Below, one piece after another: positions 36,421-45,153 of a stretch of DNA of 64,000 nucleotides. The notes under the pieces are model-generated. The model saw only the letters and a list, made by a program, of their open reading frames with translations. It did no database searches and was not told the DNA's origin. Source of the DNA: a virus; IMG/VR virus record IMGVR_UViG_3300027782_003601, positions 62,001 to 126,000 of that record; one strand, given 5' to 3'. The translations under genes were made by a program, and so were the position numbers. The stretch's first letter is position 1; every line of letters starts with the position of its first letter.

Positions 36421-39400
36421 ATGAAATTAGAAGTAGATAAACCAGAGGTAAAAAAATTAGTAGTAGTATACTCGGGTCGTTTCCAACCATTCCATGCTGG
36501 GCACTATGTATCCTATTTAAAACTTTGTCAAAAATTTGGCAAAGATAATGTATATATTGCAACATCAAACGTAACATCTGGTCCAAAATCTCCATTTAAT
36601 TTTAACGAAAAAAAGGAAATTGCAACTAAAATGTTCAATGTTCCATCTGATAAATTTATAGAAGTTAAAAACCCATATGCTCCTAAAGAAATATTACAAC
36701 ATTTTGATGGAAAAACTACTGCTTATATTGCAGCAGTTGGGGAAAAAGATGAAAGTAGATTAACTGGTAAATATTTTAAACCATATAAAGGTAAAACTGG
36801 ATATGGATATGATGAGATAGGATATACATACGCAGTTCCTGCCGAATCAAACCCAATTAGTGGAACGGATGTTCGTAATTGGTTAGGTAGTGGAGATGAT
36901 GAATCTAAAAAGAAAAGATTCTTAAAAGCATATCCAAAGTTTAATGCAGATATTTTTAAAATGATAACAAACAAATTAAATGAAGATGGATTTCCTGGAG
37001 GAATCGGTACTGGTTTAGATTTACCAGGAGGATATATTAATGGTGCACCAACGGGTTCAACAAACGAATCAAATAATACTCACCCATCTTCAGAATTTAG
37101 AAAAGAACCACATCCAACAAGATATGAAACAGAACATCCATCGGATGAACCTGATTGGTATAAAACTGAAAATTTATATGACCCAATTGGAAATGTAATT
37201 GATAGAGTTGTTGCTGAAGAAATATTTAAAGAATTTTCTAAACAATATTTTGGTGAAGCTCCTAATCCTATAATGGATAAGGAGTTTGATTATACTGCTG
37301 CAGATGGTAAAAAGAAAAAAATTACTGTTAAAGGTGCATTAAGATTACCAAAAGAACATCCTGCACACGTTCAAGCTTCCAAATTAGTTGGTAGTGATAA
37401 AACATCTGCAATAGCAAAAGGACCAGAGGATGCTCCTGCAAACGAACCAAAAAAATTACCACAACAAGGAAAAGCTGCAAAACAAGCAGCAAAACCTGCT
37501 CAACCTGGACAACCAGTTAAGCAAGGTCAGACTCAACAAGGTAAAGCAGATAAGGCAACGGGAAAATCCACAACATCCACACCACAAGGAGCAGAACAAA
37601 CTCCACCTCCACAAACATTAAGTGGTGATGAATTAAAATCATCAGCTGAAAAGAAAAAAGATACAAACAAAAGTGTATTTGGAAAATGGGGTGATAGATT
37701 TAAACAAGAAGTTAAAGAAATTGGAGATACTATTAAAACATTTTTGGATGAAGATGAAGCTCATATAGCACATGAAGGACATGACCCGAATTCTCCAATA
37801 AGAAAAAAAATCACAGAAAAACTTACTGATTTTGTAGCAAAAATGCCTGCAAATGTTGCAAAGCATGTATTAAAAGTTGCAAAACAAAAAGTACATCAAT
37901 TAAAAAATACAGGTAGAGGTATTCAATCATTGGCAGTATCTGCAATGAAAGGTGAAAAACCTAAATTTGGTATGTATAAAAATAGAGATGGTAAATGGCA
38001 ACATAGTGAAAATGAAGCTAAAAGACAAAAGAAGGCATTTATAGATACTGGAAAAGATATTGCATTAACTGCGGCAGCAGTAGTAACCGCAGGTGCAATT
38101 TCGGGAGCAGTAGCAGGTGCAGCTCATGGAATTGGTGGAATTGCACATGGCGCAGCTCATGGAGCAACACATACATTATCTCATGGGGTAAGTGGATTTT
38201 TACATCATATGGCAGTTGATTTTGGAAAACATTGTTTTAAAGAATCTGTATTTTTAGCAACTGGCGCAGGACATACTCAAGCAGCTAATTTAGCTATGGG
38301 AGCGGGTTTAATTGGTGAAAATATTTGGAAAAATACAATCAATGAAGAAGATGATATTAAACAAAATACATCAATGTATACCGAATTATTGAAACAAACT
38401 TTGGAAAAAATGGAAACGTTTGAACCAAATCCAACTCAATATTTGGAAATGCTAAAATCATATGCGGCAACTAAACAAAAAGCAGATTTGCAAAAATTAG
38501 TAGGTCCTATGAATGAAGTAATTTCTCCATTAAAAAGAGAAAACGTAAATCATTTTGTAGAATACGCAACTAAACGATTAAAATTAAAAGAACAACCAAA
38601 AGTAACATTAATAGAAGACCCTGAGTTTTCAAAACAAAATCATTCATTAGGAGGATACAATGTTGATTCTAAAGAAATATTTGTAGCAACTGAAGGTAGA
38701 TTAACTGCGGATATTTTAAGAACTATTGCACATGAAATGGTTCATAGAAAGCAAGATGAAATGGGATTGATTGGTGATTCAGTAAAAGATGGTGCAGATG
38801 GTTCTCCAATAGAAAATAAAGCAAATTCAATAGCAGCAATATTACTAAGAGAATATGGTAAATTAAATAAAACAATTTACAATGAAGATATTAATATAGA
38901 TGTTGATAAGGGTGATACTGTTTTAATGGGTAAATTTAAAAACAAAAAAGTAGTAGCAAAAGACTTTGGAACTGATGACCATGGAATGCCAACAATCAAT
39001 GGTAAAGTTGCAACCACATTTAGAATACCAAGAGGAGAAGAAAAACCAGATTCACAATCCGTATTTGATGAAGTAACTACAAACGATTGGCATTTTAAAG
39101 CAATTATGGCTTTATATGATAAATCAAATTCATTTGGTAAAAAGAAAATAGCAGCAGCAGTTTGTTCAGACCCAAATGCAAATAGAAAAGATATTGTAGT
39201 TCAATTGAGAGATTCGGATTATCAAGAAGTAACTGCTATTACTGATAAATTAAGATTATCAGAATATATTGAAAAAAAAAAATTAAATGAAATTGAAGCT
39301 AAAACTAAAGGATTAGGTGGAACTAATCCAAATGATTACGAAACAAAAGCTGAAAAAGATTTTAATAAACACCATAGTATAGATATGTACACAAATTCAT

Positions 39401-40962
39401 TAGGTACTTTAGATAAAGATACTGTTGATTTTGATGATGGTGGTGTTGATGTTGGATTTGTTCCATATAATTCAAAAAAAGATAAAATAAAAAGAGGTTA
39501 TGAGCCTGTTAAAACTGAAAAACTAACACAATCTAATTTAGATAGTGTTGAAAAATATGCAGATAGAGAATTAAAACCTGCTGATATAGAGTTTAGTAAT
39601 CATTTTTTTGATAGAGTTAATGATACTCGTAATGGTAAAGAAATATCTGAACCAGAACTAACTGGTTTTTTTAAGAGATTAATACGCCACAAAAAACAAT
39701 TTATAGATTTTTTAGATAAATACAATCAAATCGTAGTTAAAGACGATAGAAGTAATATCAATATTCCATTTGCAAAGATGGCAAATAAAGTTATTGCCAA
39801 AACTATAATGAGAAAAAATGATTTTCAAACCACTTCTCCTACAATCGTAAATGAAGTAGGTGAGGGTTCATCAAAGCCATATTCTTTTACTCAAAAAAGA
39901 AACGAAAAAAATAATAAAATTTACTCATTTACTACCACTTCAAATGAAGATTATAGAGTTGAGTTTGATTATAAAGATAAGTTTGATGCTTGGGAGGTAT
40001 CATTTGCTACATATTTTGATTCAGATGATGCAGTTATAAATAAAGGAGAACTATACTCTGTAATGGCAACTATAACAAATATATCATTAGATTTTATTAA
40101 AAAAGTAAATCCTAAAACAGTATATTTTTCATCTTCAAAAAATTTTGATAATGATAATAGACGTGAAAAACTTTATTTGGCTTATATAAAAAAACAACTC
40201 CCTAATTGGAAATTGGGTAAAAACTCTGGTTTTACTACATTGACTAACCCTAAATATAATAATCAACCAAAGTTTGATTGGTTAAAACAACCAATAAATG
40301 AAATTACACAAGGTTTGTATGCAGGTAAAATTAAAATTGGTGGACAATCAGTTGATATTGAAGTAGAATTATTAGGAGCTGACAATAAAACAAAAGAGTT
40401 TTTAACAAAGATAATTCACATAGATAAAGAATATCAGAACAAATTACCTATTGGTTCTCAATTCAAAATACCAGCAAGAGTATTTAGAATGCCAGGTGGT
40501 GGATGGCACAAAATTAAATCATCCGCATTTAAAGAATCATTAAATGAGGGCGGAGCATATGGACATATGTCTCATCCGTTTGATGATATGAATTTAACTT
40601 TTGGTGATTTAAAAAATATAATCACAAATGCATTAACTGGTAATTTAGAATTGACAAGAGAAAAATGTATAGCTGGTGATACTATAATACATACTGAAAA
40701 AAATGGTGATATGACTATTGCAAAGTTTGTAGATAATAAATTAGTTGATAAAGTATTGTCATTTAATGAAGAAACCAAACAAAATGAATATATGGATGTT
40801 ATGTTATCTTTTAATAATGATATTTCAGATGATTGGTTGGAAATTGAATTAGAGGATGGAAAAACTATACAAGTAACTCCGAATCATAGAATGTATGTAG
40901 AAGGAATTGGATATGTTGAAGCAAAACATTTGACAAAAGATATGGAGTTAAAAATAATCTAA
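36421..40962 (+). CDS. Giant multidomain protein, N-terminal part: nucleotidylyltransferase + HExxH + ligase N-extein + split-intein N half
   Basis: 1513 residues. Residues 10-180 are a cytidylyltransferase/NMN-adenylyltransferase-like domain: VVYSGRFQPFHAGH (His25, Gly27, His28) and ISGTDVRNW near 146-154. A Pro/Gln/Lys linker (about 330-410) and an Ala/His-rich hydrophobic stretch (about 560-620) follow, then AHEMVHRKQDEMG with HExxH at 771-775, typical of zinc peptidases. Residues about 1040-1180 carry the FSNHFFDRVNDTRNGKEI motif common in phage polyproteins. Residues 1380-1415 (YGHMSHPFDDMNLTFGDLKN, then LTREK) are the start of a ligase-like nucleotidyltransferase whose presumed active-site Lys1415 is the last extein residue. 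Residues 1416-1513 are an intein N half. It needs trans-splicing with the product at 41742 to complete the ligase-like domain. Confidence 0.85.
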   Translation: MKLEVDKPEVKKLVVVYSGRFQPFHAGHYVSYLKLCQKFGKDNVYIATSNVTSGPKSPFNFNEKKEIATKMFNVPSDKFIEVKNPYAPKEILQHFDGKTTAYIAAVGEKDESRLTGKYFKPYKGKTGYGYDEIGYTYAVPAESNPISGTDVRNWLGSGDDESKKKRFLKAYPKFNADIFKMITNKLNEDGFPGGIGTGLDLPGGYINGAPTGSTNESNNTHPSSEFRKEPHPTRYETEHPSDEPDWYKTENLYDPIGNVIDRVVAEEIFKEFSKQYFGEAPNPIMDKEFDYTAADGKKKKITVKGALRLPKEHPAHVQASKLVGSDKTSAIAKGPEDAPANEPKKLPQQGKAAKQAAKPAQPGQPVKQGQTQQGKADKATGKSTTSTPQGAEQTPPPQTLSGDELKSSAEKKKDTNKSVFGKWGDRFKQEVKEIGDTIKTFLDEDEAHIAHEGHDPNSPIRKKITEKLTDFVAKMPANVAKHVLKVAKQKVHQLKNTGRGIQSLAVSAMKGEKPKFGMYKNRDGKWQHSENEAKRQKKAFIDTGKDIALTAAAVVTAGAISGAVAGAAHGIGGIAHGAAHGATHTLSHGVSGFLHHMAVDFGKHCFKESVFLATGAGHTQAANLAMGAGLIGENIWKNTINEEDDIKQNTSMYTELLKQTLEKMETFEPNPTQYLEMLKSYAATKQKADLQKLVGPMNEVISPLKRENVNHFVEYATKRLKLKEQPKVTLIEDPEFSKQNHSLGGYNVDSKEIFVATEGRLTADILRTIAHEMVHRKQDEMGLIGDSVKDGADGSPIENKANSIAAILLREYGKLNKTIYNEDINIDVDKGDTVLMGKFKNKKVVAKDFGTDDHGMPTINGKVATTFRIPRGEEKPDSQSVFDEVTTNDWHFKAIMALYDKSNSFGKKKIAAAVCSDPNANRKDIVVQLRDSDYQEVTAITDKLRLSEYIEKKKLNEIEAKTKGLGGTNPNDYETKAEKDFNKHHSIDMYTNSLGTLDKDTVDFDDGGVDVGFVPYNSKKDKIKRGYEPVKTEKLTQSNLDSVEKYADRELKPADIEFSNHFFDRVNDTRNGKEISEPELTGFFKRLIRHKKQFIDFLDKYNQIVVKDDRSNINIPFAKMANKVIAKTIMRKNDFQTTSPTIVNEVGEGSSKPYSFTQKRNEKNNKIYSFTTTSNEDYRVEFDYKDKFDAWEVSFATYFDSDDAVINKGELYSVMATITNISLDFIKKVNPKTVYFSSSKNFDNDNRREKLYLAYIKKQLPNWKLGKNSGFTTLTNPKYNNQPKFDWLKQPINEITQGLYAGKIKIGGQSVDIEVELLGADNKTKEFLTKIIHIDKEYQNKLPIGSQFKIPARVFRMPGGGWHKIKSSAFKESLNEGGAYGHMSHPFDDMNLTFGDLKNIITNALTGNLELTREKCIAGDTIIHTEKNGDMTIAKFVDNKLVDKVLSFNEETKQNEYMDVMLSFNNDISDDWLEIELEDGKTIQVTPNHRMYVEGIGYVEAKHLTKDMELKII
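40666..40959 (+). other. Split intein 1, N-terminal half (IntN)
   Basis: Begins at Cys1416 with block A CIAGDTIIHTEKNGD and contains block B TIQVTPNHRMYVEG (the TxxH motif, His in NHR). The half is 98 residues, ending at a stop codon at 40960-40962, which is the usual split position after block B. The extein residue just before it is Lys1415. Confidence 0.88.
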
Positions 40963-40987
40963 CAACCATCAGTTTTTTCACAAAATT

Positions 40988-40997
40988 TATATTTATA
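40988..40997 (+). promoter_or_regulatory. Putative late promoter of homing endonuclease 1
   Basis: Perfect TATATTTATA, 20 nt before the ATG at 41018, inside the 55-nt gap after IntN. It would give the endonuclease its own late transcript. Confidence 0.65.
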
Positions 40998-41017
40998 TGT
41001 AAATAAAAACTATAAAT

Positions 41018-41752
41018 ATGATTGAAAAGTGTAAATATTGTGAAATAAAAATTAAAATTATTGGAAAAAATAGTATGAATGGACATATAACAAATTGTAA
41101 AAAATATAAAGAATGGAGAGATACTACTTTTAATTATGATTTTTTATATGATGCGTACATAGTAAATGGAAAGTCCGCATTACAAATTGCAAATGAAAAT
41201 GGGTGGAAATCATCTACTATAGTAAATAAACAATTGAATAGATTGGGTATAGCTGTTAGAAATGTTAAACAATCCCACCATATGTATGAGTATAAGTCTA
41301 GAATTGAAAAAACTAATTTTAAAAAATATGGAGCAGTAAATCCATTAAGTAAAGGAACTGTATCATATGAAAAACGAAATAAAACAGTTAAAGAAAAATA
41401 CGGAGTTGATAATGTATTTCAACATATGGATGTTAAAGAAAAAATAAGAAATTCTGGAGCATTCAAATCATTATTTCCAAACTATAATATAAATTCTATA
41501 CGAATTATAGAAGAGTATGGTAAGAAATATGGATATAATTTTCAACATGCCGAAAATGGGGGAGAATATTTTGTAAATGGGCTTGGATATTATTTGGATG
41601 GGTATGATAAAGAAAAAAATGTAGTAATTGAAATAGATGAATCCCATCATTTTAATAAAGATGGTTCACTTAAACAAAAAGATATAATACGTCAACAAAA
41701 AATAGAAGAATTATTACTATGTAAATTTATTAGAATAAAATATGAGAATTAA
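41018..41752 (+). CDS. Homing endonuclease 1 (Vsr/EDxHD-type), inside fractured ligase-like gene
   Basis: 244 residues. N-terminal zinc-finger-like motif (CKYCEIKIK with HITNCKK), then a helix-turn-helix ALQIANENGWKSSTIVNKQL and NUMOD-like segments with KYGAVNPLSKG and EKYGVDNVFQHM that contact DNA. The nuclease core is at about 165-244: RIIEEYGKKYGYNFQHAENG, GYYLDGYDKEKNVVIEIDES then HHFNKDG, consistent with an EDxHD catalytic set (Glu/Asp/His residues in the LDGYD and EIDExHH motifs). Its last 75 residues are clearly homologous to endonuclease 2 at 45154, while the N-termini differ. It is flanked by the two halves of a split intein, with the intein C-half ATG inside its last codons. Confidence 0.82.
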   Translation: MIEKCKYCEIKIKIIGKNSMNGHITNCKKYKEWRDTTFNYDFLYDAYIVNGKSALQIANENGWKSSTIVNKQLNRLGIAVRNVKQSHHMYEYKSRIEKTNFKKYGAVNPLSKGTVSYEKRNKTVKEKYGVDNVFQHMDVKEKIRNSGAFKSLFPNYNINSIRIIEEYGKKYGYNFQHAENGGEYFVNGLGYYLDGYDKEKNVVIEIDESHHFNKDGSLKQKDIIRQQKIEELLLCKFIRIKYEN

Positions 41753-41846
41753 ATCTATAAAAAAAATAAATAAAGAGCAAAACAGATATGATTTAAAAGT
41801 AGATGGGTTTTCATGCTACTATGCAAATGATATATTAGTTCATAAT
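41742..41846 (+). other. Split intein 1, C-terminal half (IntC)
   Basis: 35 residues from MRIKSIKKINKEQNRYDL to DILVHN, with block F (NRYDLKVDG) and block G (ANDILVHN, terminal Asn35 preceded by His34). The next residue Thr36 is the +1 nucleophile. The ATG overlaps the endonuclease 1 stop by 11 nt. Confidence 0.88.
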
Positions 41847-42887
41847 ACGGATGGGCAAGCTCTTGCAATTAGTTGGAAAAATGGTAGATTAATTGCAGCA
41901 AGAAACAAATCACATTTACAAAATGCAGGAGTAGGTGCTATGGGTATTGAAGATGTTGCATCAAAGTTTGCAGGTAGAGGTGGATTAACTGATGCTTACA
42001 ACTTTGCAATGAAAGATTTATCAGCAGCAATTCAATCTCTTTCAGAACCACAGAGAAAAAAAATATTTAACGAAGGACAGTGTTTTATGAATTTAGAGGT
42101 TATATGGCCTACATCGGTAAATGTAATACCTTATGGACAACCACTATTAGTATTTCACAATACAACTTGTTATGATGAGAAAGGTGTAGCAATCGGAGCA
42201 AATCAAGGAGCAGCAACAATGTTGGCAGGAATGATTAAACAAGTAAATGGAGATGTTCAATCTAAATATACAATTCAAGGACCTCCTGTAACAAAATTAC
42301 CAAATAATGAAGAATTGAGTTCTAAGCAAAGTAAATATTTAACACAACTACAAAAATTACAATTTCAATTTCAATTAAGTAATAAAGATGGTGTAGCAGA
42401 TTATCATCGTGCTTGGTGGGCAAACTTCATAGATAAGAGTAAAGTTAAGTTACAAAAATTAGAAAGAGATGCTTTAATTAACAGATGGGCATTTGGTGAT
42501 AAATCATTGCGTTTAAATACTATTACTGATAAAGATGCTCAAAAATGGGCAATGGATAATGATAAAGTAAATGTGGCAAACCAACAAAAAGAAAATATCA
42601 GACCATTTGAGGAAATATTTTTAGGAGTTGGAGCAGATGTTTTATCATTTATGGATTCAGTATTAACTGTAAATCCAAATGCAGCAGTTGCTAATATGAA
42701 ACAAAGATTAAAAGATACTGCTGATAAGGTAAGAGGTAGTGGAGATGTATCTAAAATAGAAAAATTAAAGAAAGAATTAGCAAGATTACAATCAATTGGT
42801 GGATTGGATAAGATAGTTCCAAATGAGGGTATTGTATTTATTTATAAAGGAAACACTTATAAACTTACAGGAACTTTTGCACCTTAA
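41742..42887 (+). CDS. Ligase-like protein, C-terminal part preceded by split-intein C half
   Basis: 381 residues. Residues 1-35 are the intein C half (see separate entry), Thr36 is the +1 residue. The extein begins TDGQALAISWKNGRLIAARN; joined to the LTREK end of the 36421 product it forms EKTDGQ, the KxDG motif I of ATP-dependent ligases and related nucleotidyltransferases. Downstream are an IEDVASKFAGRGGL segment, the FMNLEVIWPTSVNVIPYGQP motif (III-like), and NEGIVFIYKGNTYKLTGTF at the end (motifs IV/V, EGIVF and YKLTG). It is therefore a ligase-like adenylyl-transfer domain whose activity depends on splicing. RNA or DNA ligase specificity cannot be told from sequence. Confidence 0.85.
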   Translation: MRIKSIKKINKEQNRYDLKVDGFSCYYANDILVHNTDGQALAISWKNGRLIAARNKSHLQNAGVGAMGIEDVASKFAGRGGLTDAYNFAMKDLSAAIQSLSEPQRKKIFNEGQCFMNLEVIWPTSVNVIPYGQPLLVFHNTTCYDEKGVAIGANQGAATMLAGMIKQVNGDVQSKYTIQGPPVTKLPNNEELSSKQSKYLTQLQKLQFQFQLSNKDGVADYHRAWWANFIDKSKVKLQKLERDALINRWAFGDKSLRLNTITDKDAQKWAMDNDKVNVANQQKENIRPFEEIFLGVGADVLSFMDSVLTVNPNAAVANMKQRLKDTADKVRGSGDVSKIEKLKKELARLQSIGGLDKIVPNEGIVFIYKGNTYKLTGTFAP

Positions 42888-42919
42888 ATCAGATTTTAGG
42901 TATTTTTTACGAATAGTTT

Positions 42920-42929
42920 GATATATATA
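42920..42929 (+). promoter_or_regulatory. Putative late promoter variant GATATATATA
   Basis: Deviates from the box at two positions, 31 nt before the ATG at 42961. Low confidence because AT runs are frequent here. Confidence 0.35.
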
Positions 42930-42960
42930 ATAAATAAATTAGTTATATTAATATAGAATT

Positions 42961-43629
42961 ATGGCAAAGAGAAAATCCTTTGAAGAAAAAAACAAACACA
43001 TTCACAAATCTCGTCAATTAATTATAGATACGGTTTTTGGTAGAACGGATGATAATCAAACAACATTTGGTTACGAAAAAGAAGCCGACAAAAAAAGAGA
43101 AATTGGTGAAAAATGGGTGGATAGTGATGGTGTACAATGGGAACAAAAAGATGGGTTTAGAACAAACCTAACTAAAATGGATGAAGTAAGAGAATTCTTA
43201 CAAAAAATCAGTAGATGTTCTTTACCTGAATGTAAAACTGTAAAATATAGTACTGCAGATAAAAAAGCAATTGTTAAAACTACTATGTGTTTAGATTGCT
43301 TATCTAAAGTTGAAACAAAATTAAGAGTAGATGGTACATGGCCATTTTATGAGGATTATAAGATTACATTAAATAAATTAGGTTATATAAGAGATATAAA
43401 ATCTCAAATGGAAGAAGCATTGTTAGGTATTAAACAACAAGTTGAAATGGTAAATGAAAATGGTACTATTTCTAAATGGCAATGGGATATTGATATTGAA
43501 AAAGTAAAAGAAGATATTAAAAAAGATATAGATGGAGCATATGATGCAATTGAAGCTTTATTAGAAAGAAAATTAGCATTAGAAGAAAAATTGATAGAAT
43601 TAAATCATTCAGAACTTATAAAACAATAG
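42961..43629 (+). CDS. Hypothetical protein with Cys pairs, upstream of terminase
   Basis: 222 residues. A basic N-terminus (MAKRKSFEEKNKHIHKSRQ) leads to two Cys pairs (CSLPEC about 97 and CLDC about 119) that may bind zinc, followed by long helices (about 140-220, KLGYIRDIKSQMEEALLGIK to LEEKLIELN). The coiled-coil end and position two genes before the large terminase suggest the small terminase or a packaging accessory, but no gp16 signature is seen. Function is unknown. Confidence 0.6.
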   Translation: MAKRKSFEEKNKHIHKSRQLIIDTVFGRTDDNQTTFGYEKEADKKREIGEKWVDSDGVQWEQKDGFRTNLTKMDEVREFLQKISRCSLPECKTVKYSTADKKAIVKTTMCLDCLSKVETKLRVDGTWPFYEDYKITLNKLGYIRDIKSQMEEALLGIKQQVEMVNENGTISKWQWDIDIEKVKEDIKKDIDGAYDAIEALLERKLALEEKLIELNHSELIKQ

Positions 43630-43632
43630 ATT

Positions 43633-44259
43633 ATGACAAAGATATTTTCATTCGCAAACATTTTAATAGTTGGTTTAATTGCATTTATTGTATTTAAACA
43701 ATGTAGTAGTGAGGATAAAGAAATTAAAACTATTAATGTTGATGGTAAAAAATATGAATTACTAAAACATAAAATAGATACATTTGTCGTTGAACATACA
43801 CAAATAAAATACAGAAAAGGAAAAGATATTCCTTATGAAGTAATTGTAGAAAAAGAAAAAAAAGTAGAAGTACCTGTTTATATAAAAGCCGATACTGAAA
43901 GAATATTAAAAGATTACCATGCAAAAGTTTTGTATAAAGATAAATTAGTATTAGATAATGAGTTGGGGACAATTGAAATAACTGATACTATATCTATGAA
44001 TAAAATTATTGGTAGAAAGTGGAATGCTCAAATGAGAGAAAGAACTGTTACTGATACTAAAATTGTAAAAGAACTTCCAAAAAATCAAGTTTATATTGGG
44101 GCACAGGGTGTGATAGGTAATTCTATTGTAATGGTTGGACCTCAAATAACTTTAAAAACCAAAAAAGATAATCTATATGGTGTAAATTTGTTTTTAGATG
44201 CAAACGGAAACAAATACTACGGAGCATCTATTGGTTGGAAGATTAGATTGAAAAAATAA
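43633..44259 (+). CDS. Membrane-anchored hypothetical protein
   Basis: 208 residues. The N-terminus (IFSFANILIVGLIAFIVFK) is a transmembrane anchor, followed by a long Lys/Glu-rich stalk (residues 30-140) with IPYEVIVEKEKKVEVPVYI. The last 60 residues (VYIGAQGVIGNSIVMVGPQI, then YGVNLFLDANGNKYYGASIG) are alternating strands of the small beta-barrel type seen in Bacteroidota phage proteins. This shape, anchor plus periplasm-spanning coil plus beta end, would suit a spanin or envelope protein, but a role in lysis is only an inference. It ends 1 nt before the terminase start. Confidence 0.55.
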   Translation: MTKIFSFANILIVGLIAFIVFKQCSSEDKEIKTINVDGKKYELLKHKIDTFVVEHTQIKYRKGKDIPYEVIVEKEKKVEVPVYIKADTERILKDYHAKVLYKDKLVLDNELGTIEITDTISMNKIIGRKWNAQMRERTVTDTKIVKELPKNQVYIGAQGVIGNSIVMVGPQITLKTKKDNLYGVNLFLDANGNKYYGASIGWKIRLKK

Positions 44260-44260
44260 T

Positions 44261-45115
44261 ATGGCAGTTCAAGGGCAACCTAAAAAATCTCTTAAAGAGA
44301 TAATTGCAGAAGAATATCGTAAATGTGGATTAGACCCAATTTACTTTATGAAAAAATATTGTGTTATCCAACACCCAACAAGAGGTAAAATACCTTTCCA
44401 CCTATATCCGTTTCAGGAAAATTGTTTAACAGACTTTAAAGAAAATCGTTTCAACATTATTCTTAAATCCCGTCAATTGGGTTTATCAACCCTTTCTGCG
44501 GGTTTTATTTTGTGGAAAATGTTGTTTAACGAAGATTTCAATGCATTGGTTATTGCAACTAAAGTAACAGTAGCAAAAAACTTAGTAGAGAAAGTAAGAG
44601 TAATGCACGATTTACTACCCGTATGGTTAAGAGATGGTGGGAACTCTTCGGTTGAAGATAACAAACTATCACTTAAACTAAAGAACGGTTCTCAGGTTAA
44701 AGCAATTGCATCCTCACCCGATGCAGGACGTTCGGAAGCCCTATCCCTATTAGTAGTGGATGAGGCAGCATTCATTAGAGATATTGATGAAATTTGGTTA
44801 TCCGCACAATCAACTCTATCAACGGGTGGTAGTGCAATTGTATTATCAACTCCAAATGGTGTGGGTAACTGGTTTCACAAAATGTGGGTAGAAGGGGAAA
44901 GTGGTGCAAATGGATTTAATCCTATAAATCTCCATTGGACAGTTCATCCAGAAAGAAATCAAAATTGGAGAGATGAACAAACTCGTATTTTGGGAGCAAA
45001 AGGAGCAGCACAAGAATGTGATTGTTTGTGGGGTGAATCCAAAGTTCAAGTTAAAAACCTAGAAACGATGGAAATAGACCATTATACTTTGGAACAATTG
45101 TATGATATTTTATAA
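44261..45115 (+). CDS. terL: Terminase large subunit, N-terminal ATPase part + split-intein N half
   Basis: 284 residues. The packaging ATPase fold is visible: adenine-binding segment HLYPFQENCL (47-56), Walker A-like SRQLGLST (70-77), where the usual Lys is Leu, Walker B LSLLVVDEAAF (Asp167, Glu168), and coupling motif VLSTPNG. It ends GAAQECD at residue 254, and residues 255-284 (CLWGESKVQVKNLETMEIDH and 10 more) are an intein N half of only 30 residues. The C-terminal nuclease half is encoded at 45878-47068, so the full enzyme requires trans-splicing. In T4-like phages gp17 is one chain. The gene begins 1 nt after the previous stop. Confidence 0.92.
   Translation: MAVQGQPKKSLKEIIAEEYRKCGLDPIYFMKKYCVIQHPTRGKIPFHLYPFQENCLTDFKENRFNIILKSRQLGLSTLSAGFILWKMLFNEDFNALVIATKVTVAKNLVEKVRVMHDLLPVWLRDGGNSSVEDNKLSLKLKNGSQVKAIASSPDAGRSEALSLLVVDEAAFIRDIDEIWLSAQSTLSTGGSAIVLSTPNGVGNWFHKMWVEGESGANGFNPINLHWTVHPERNQNWRDEQTRILGAKGAAQECDCLWGESKVQVKNLETMEIDHYTLEQLYDIL
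45023..45112 (+). other. Split intein 2, short N-terminal half (IntN)
   Basis: 30 residues from Cys255 with block A CLWGESKVQV; block B is not here but in the C half. This is the atypical early split (N half about 25-35 residues) known from terminase split inteins such as AceL-TerL. Confidence 0.85.
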
Positions 45116-45119
45116 TTTA

Positions 45120-45129
45120 TATATTTATA
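45120..45129 (+). promoter_or_regulatory. Putative late promoter of homing endonuclease 2
   Basis: Perfect TATATTTATA, 24 nt before ATG 45154 (15 nt before an in-frame GTG at 45145). Parallels the box before endonuclease 1. Confidence 0.65.
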
Positions 45130-45153
45130 CGCAAGAATGCGATTGTGGAAAAT

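Noticed and set aside
42961-43629. Small terminase subunit
   Set aside because: Synteny fits, but Cys pairs and lack of a recognisable DNA-binding domain do not allow the call.
43633-44259. Spanin/lysis gene
   Set aside because: Anchor plus coil plus beta end would suit it, yet no lipobox, partner frame or lysin is nearby.
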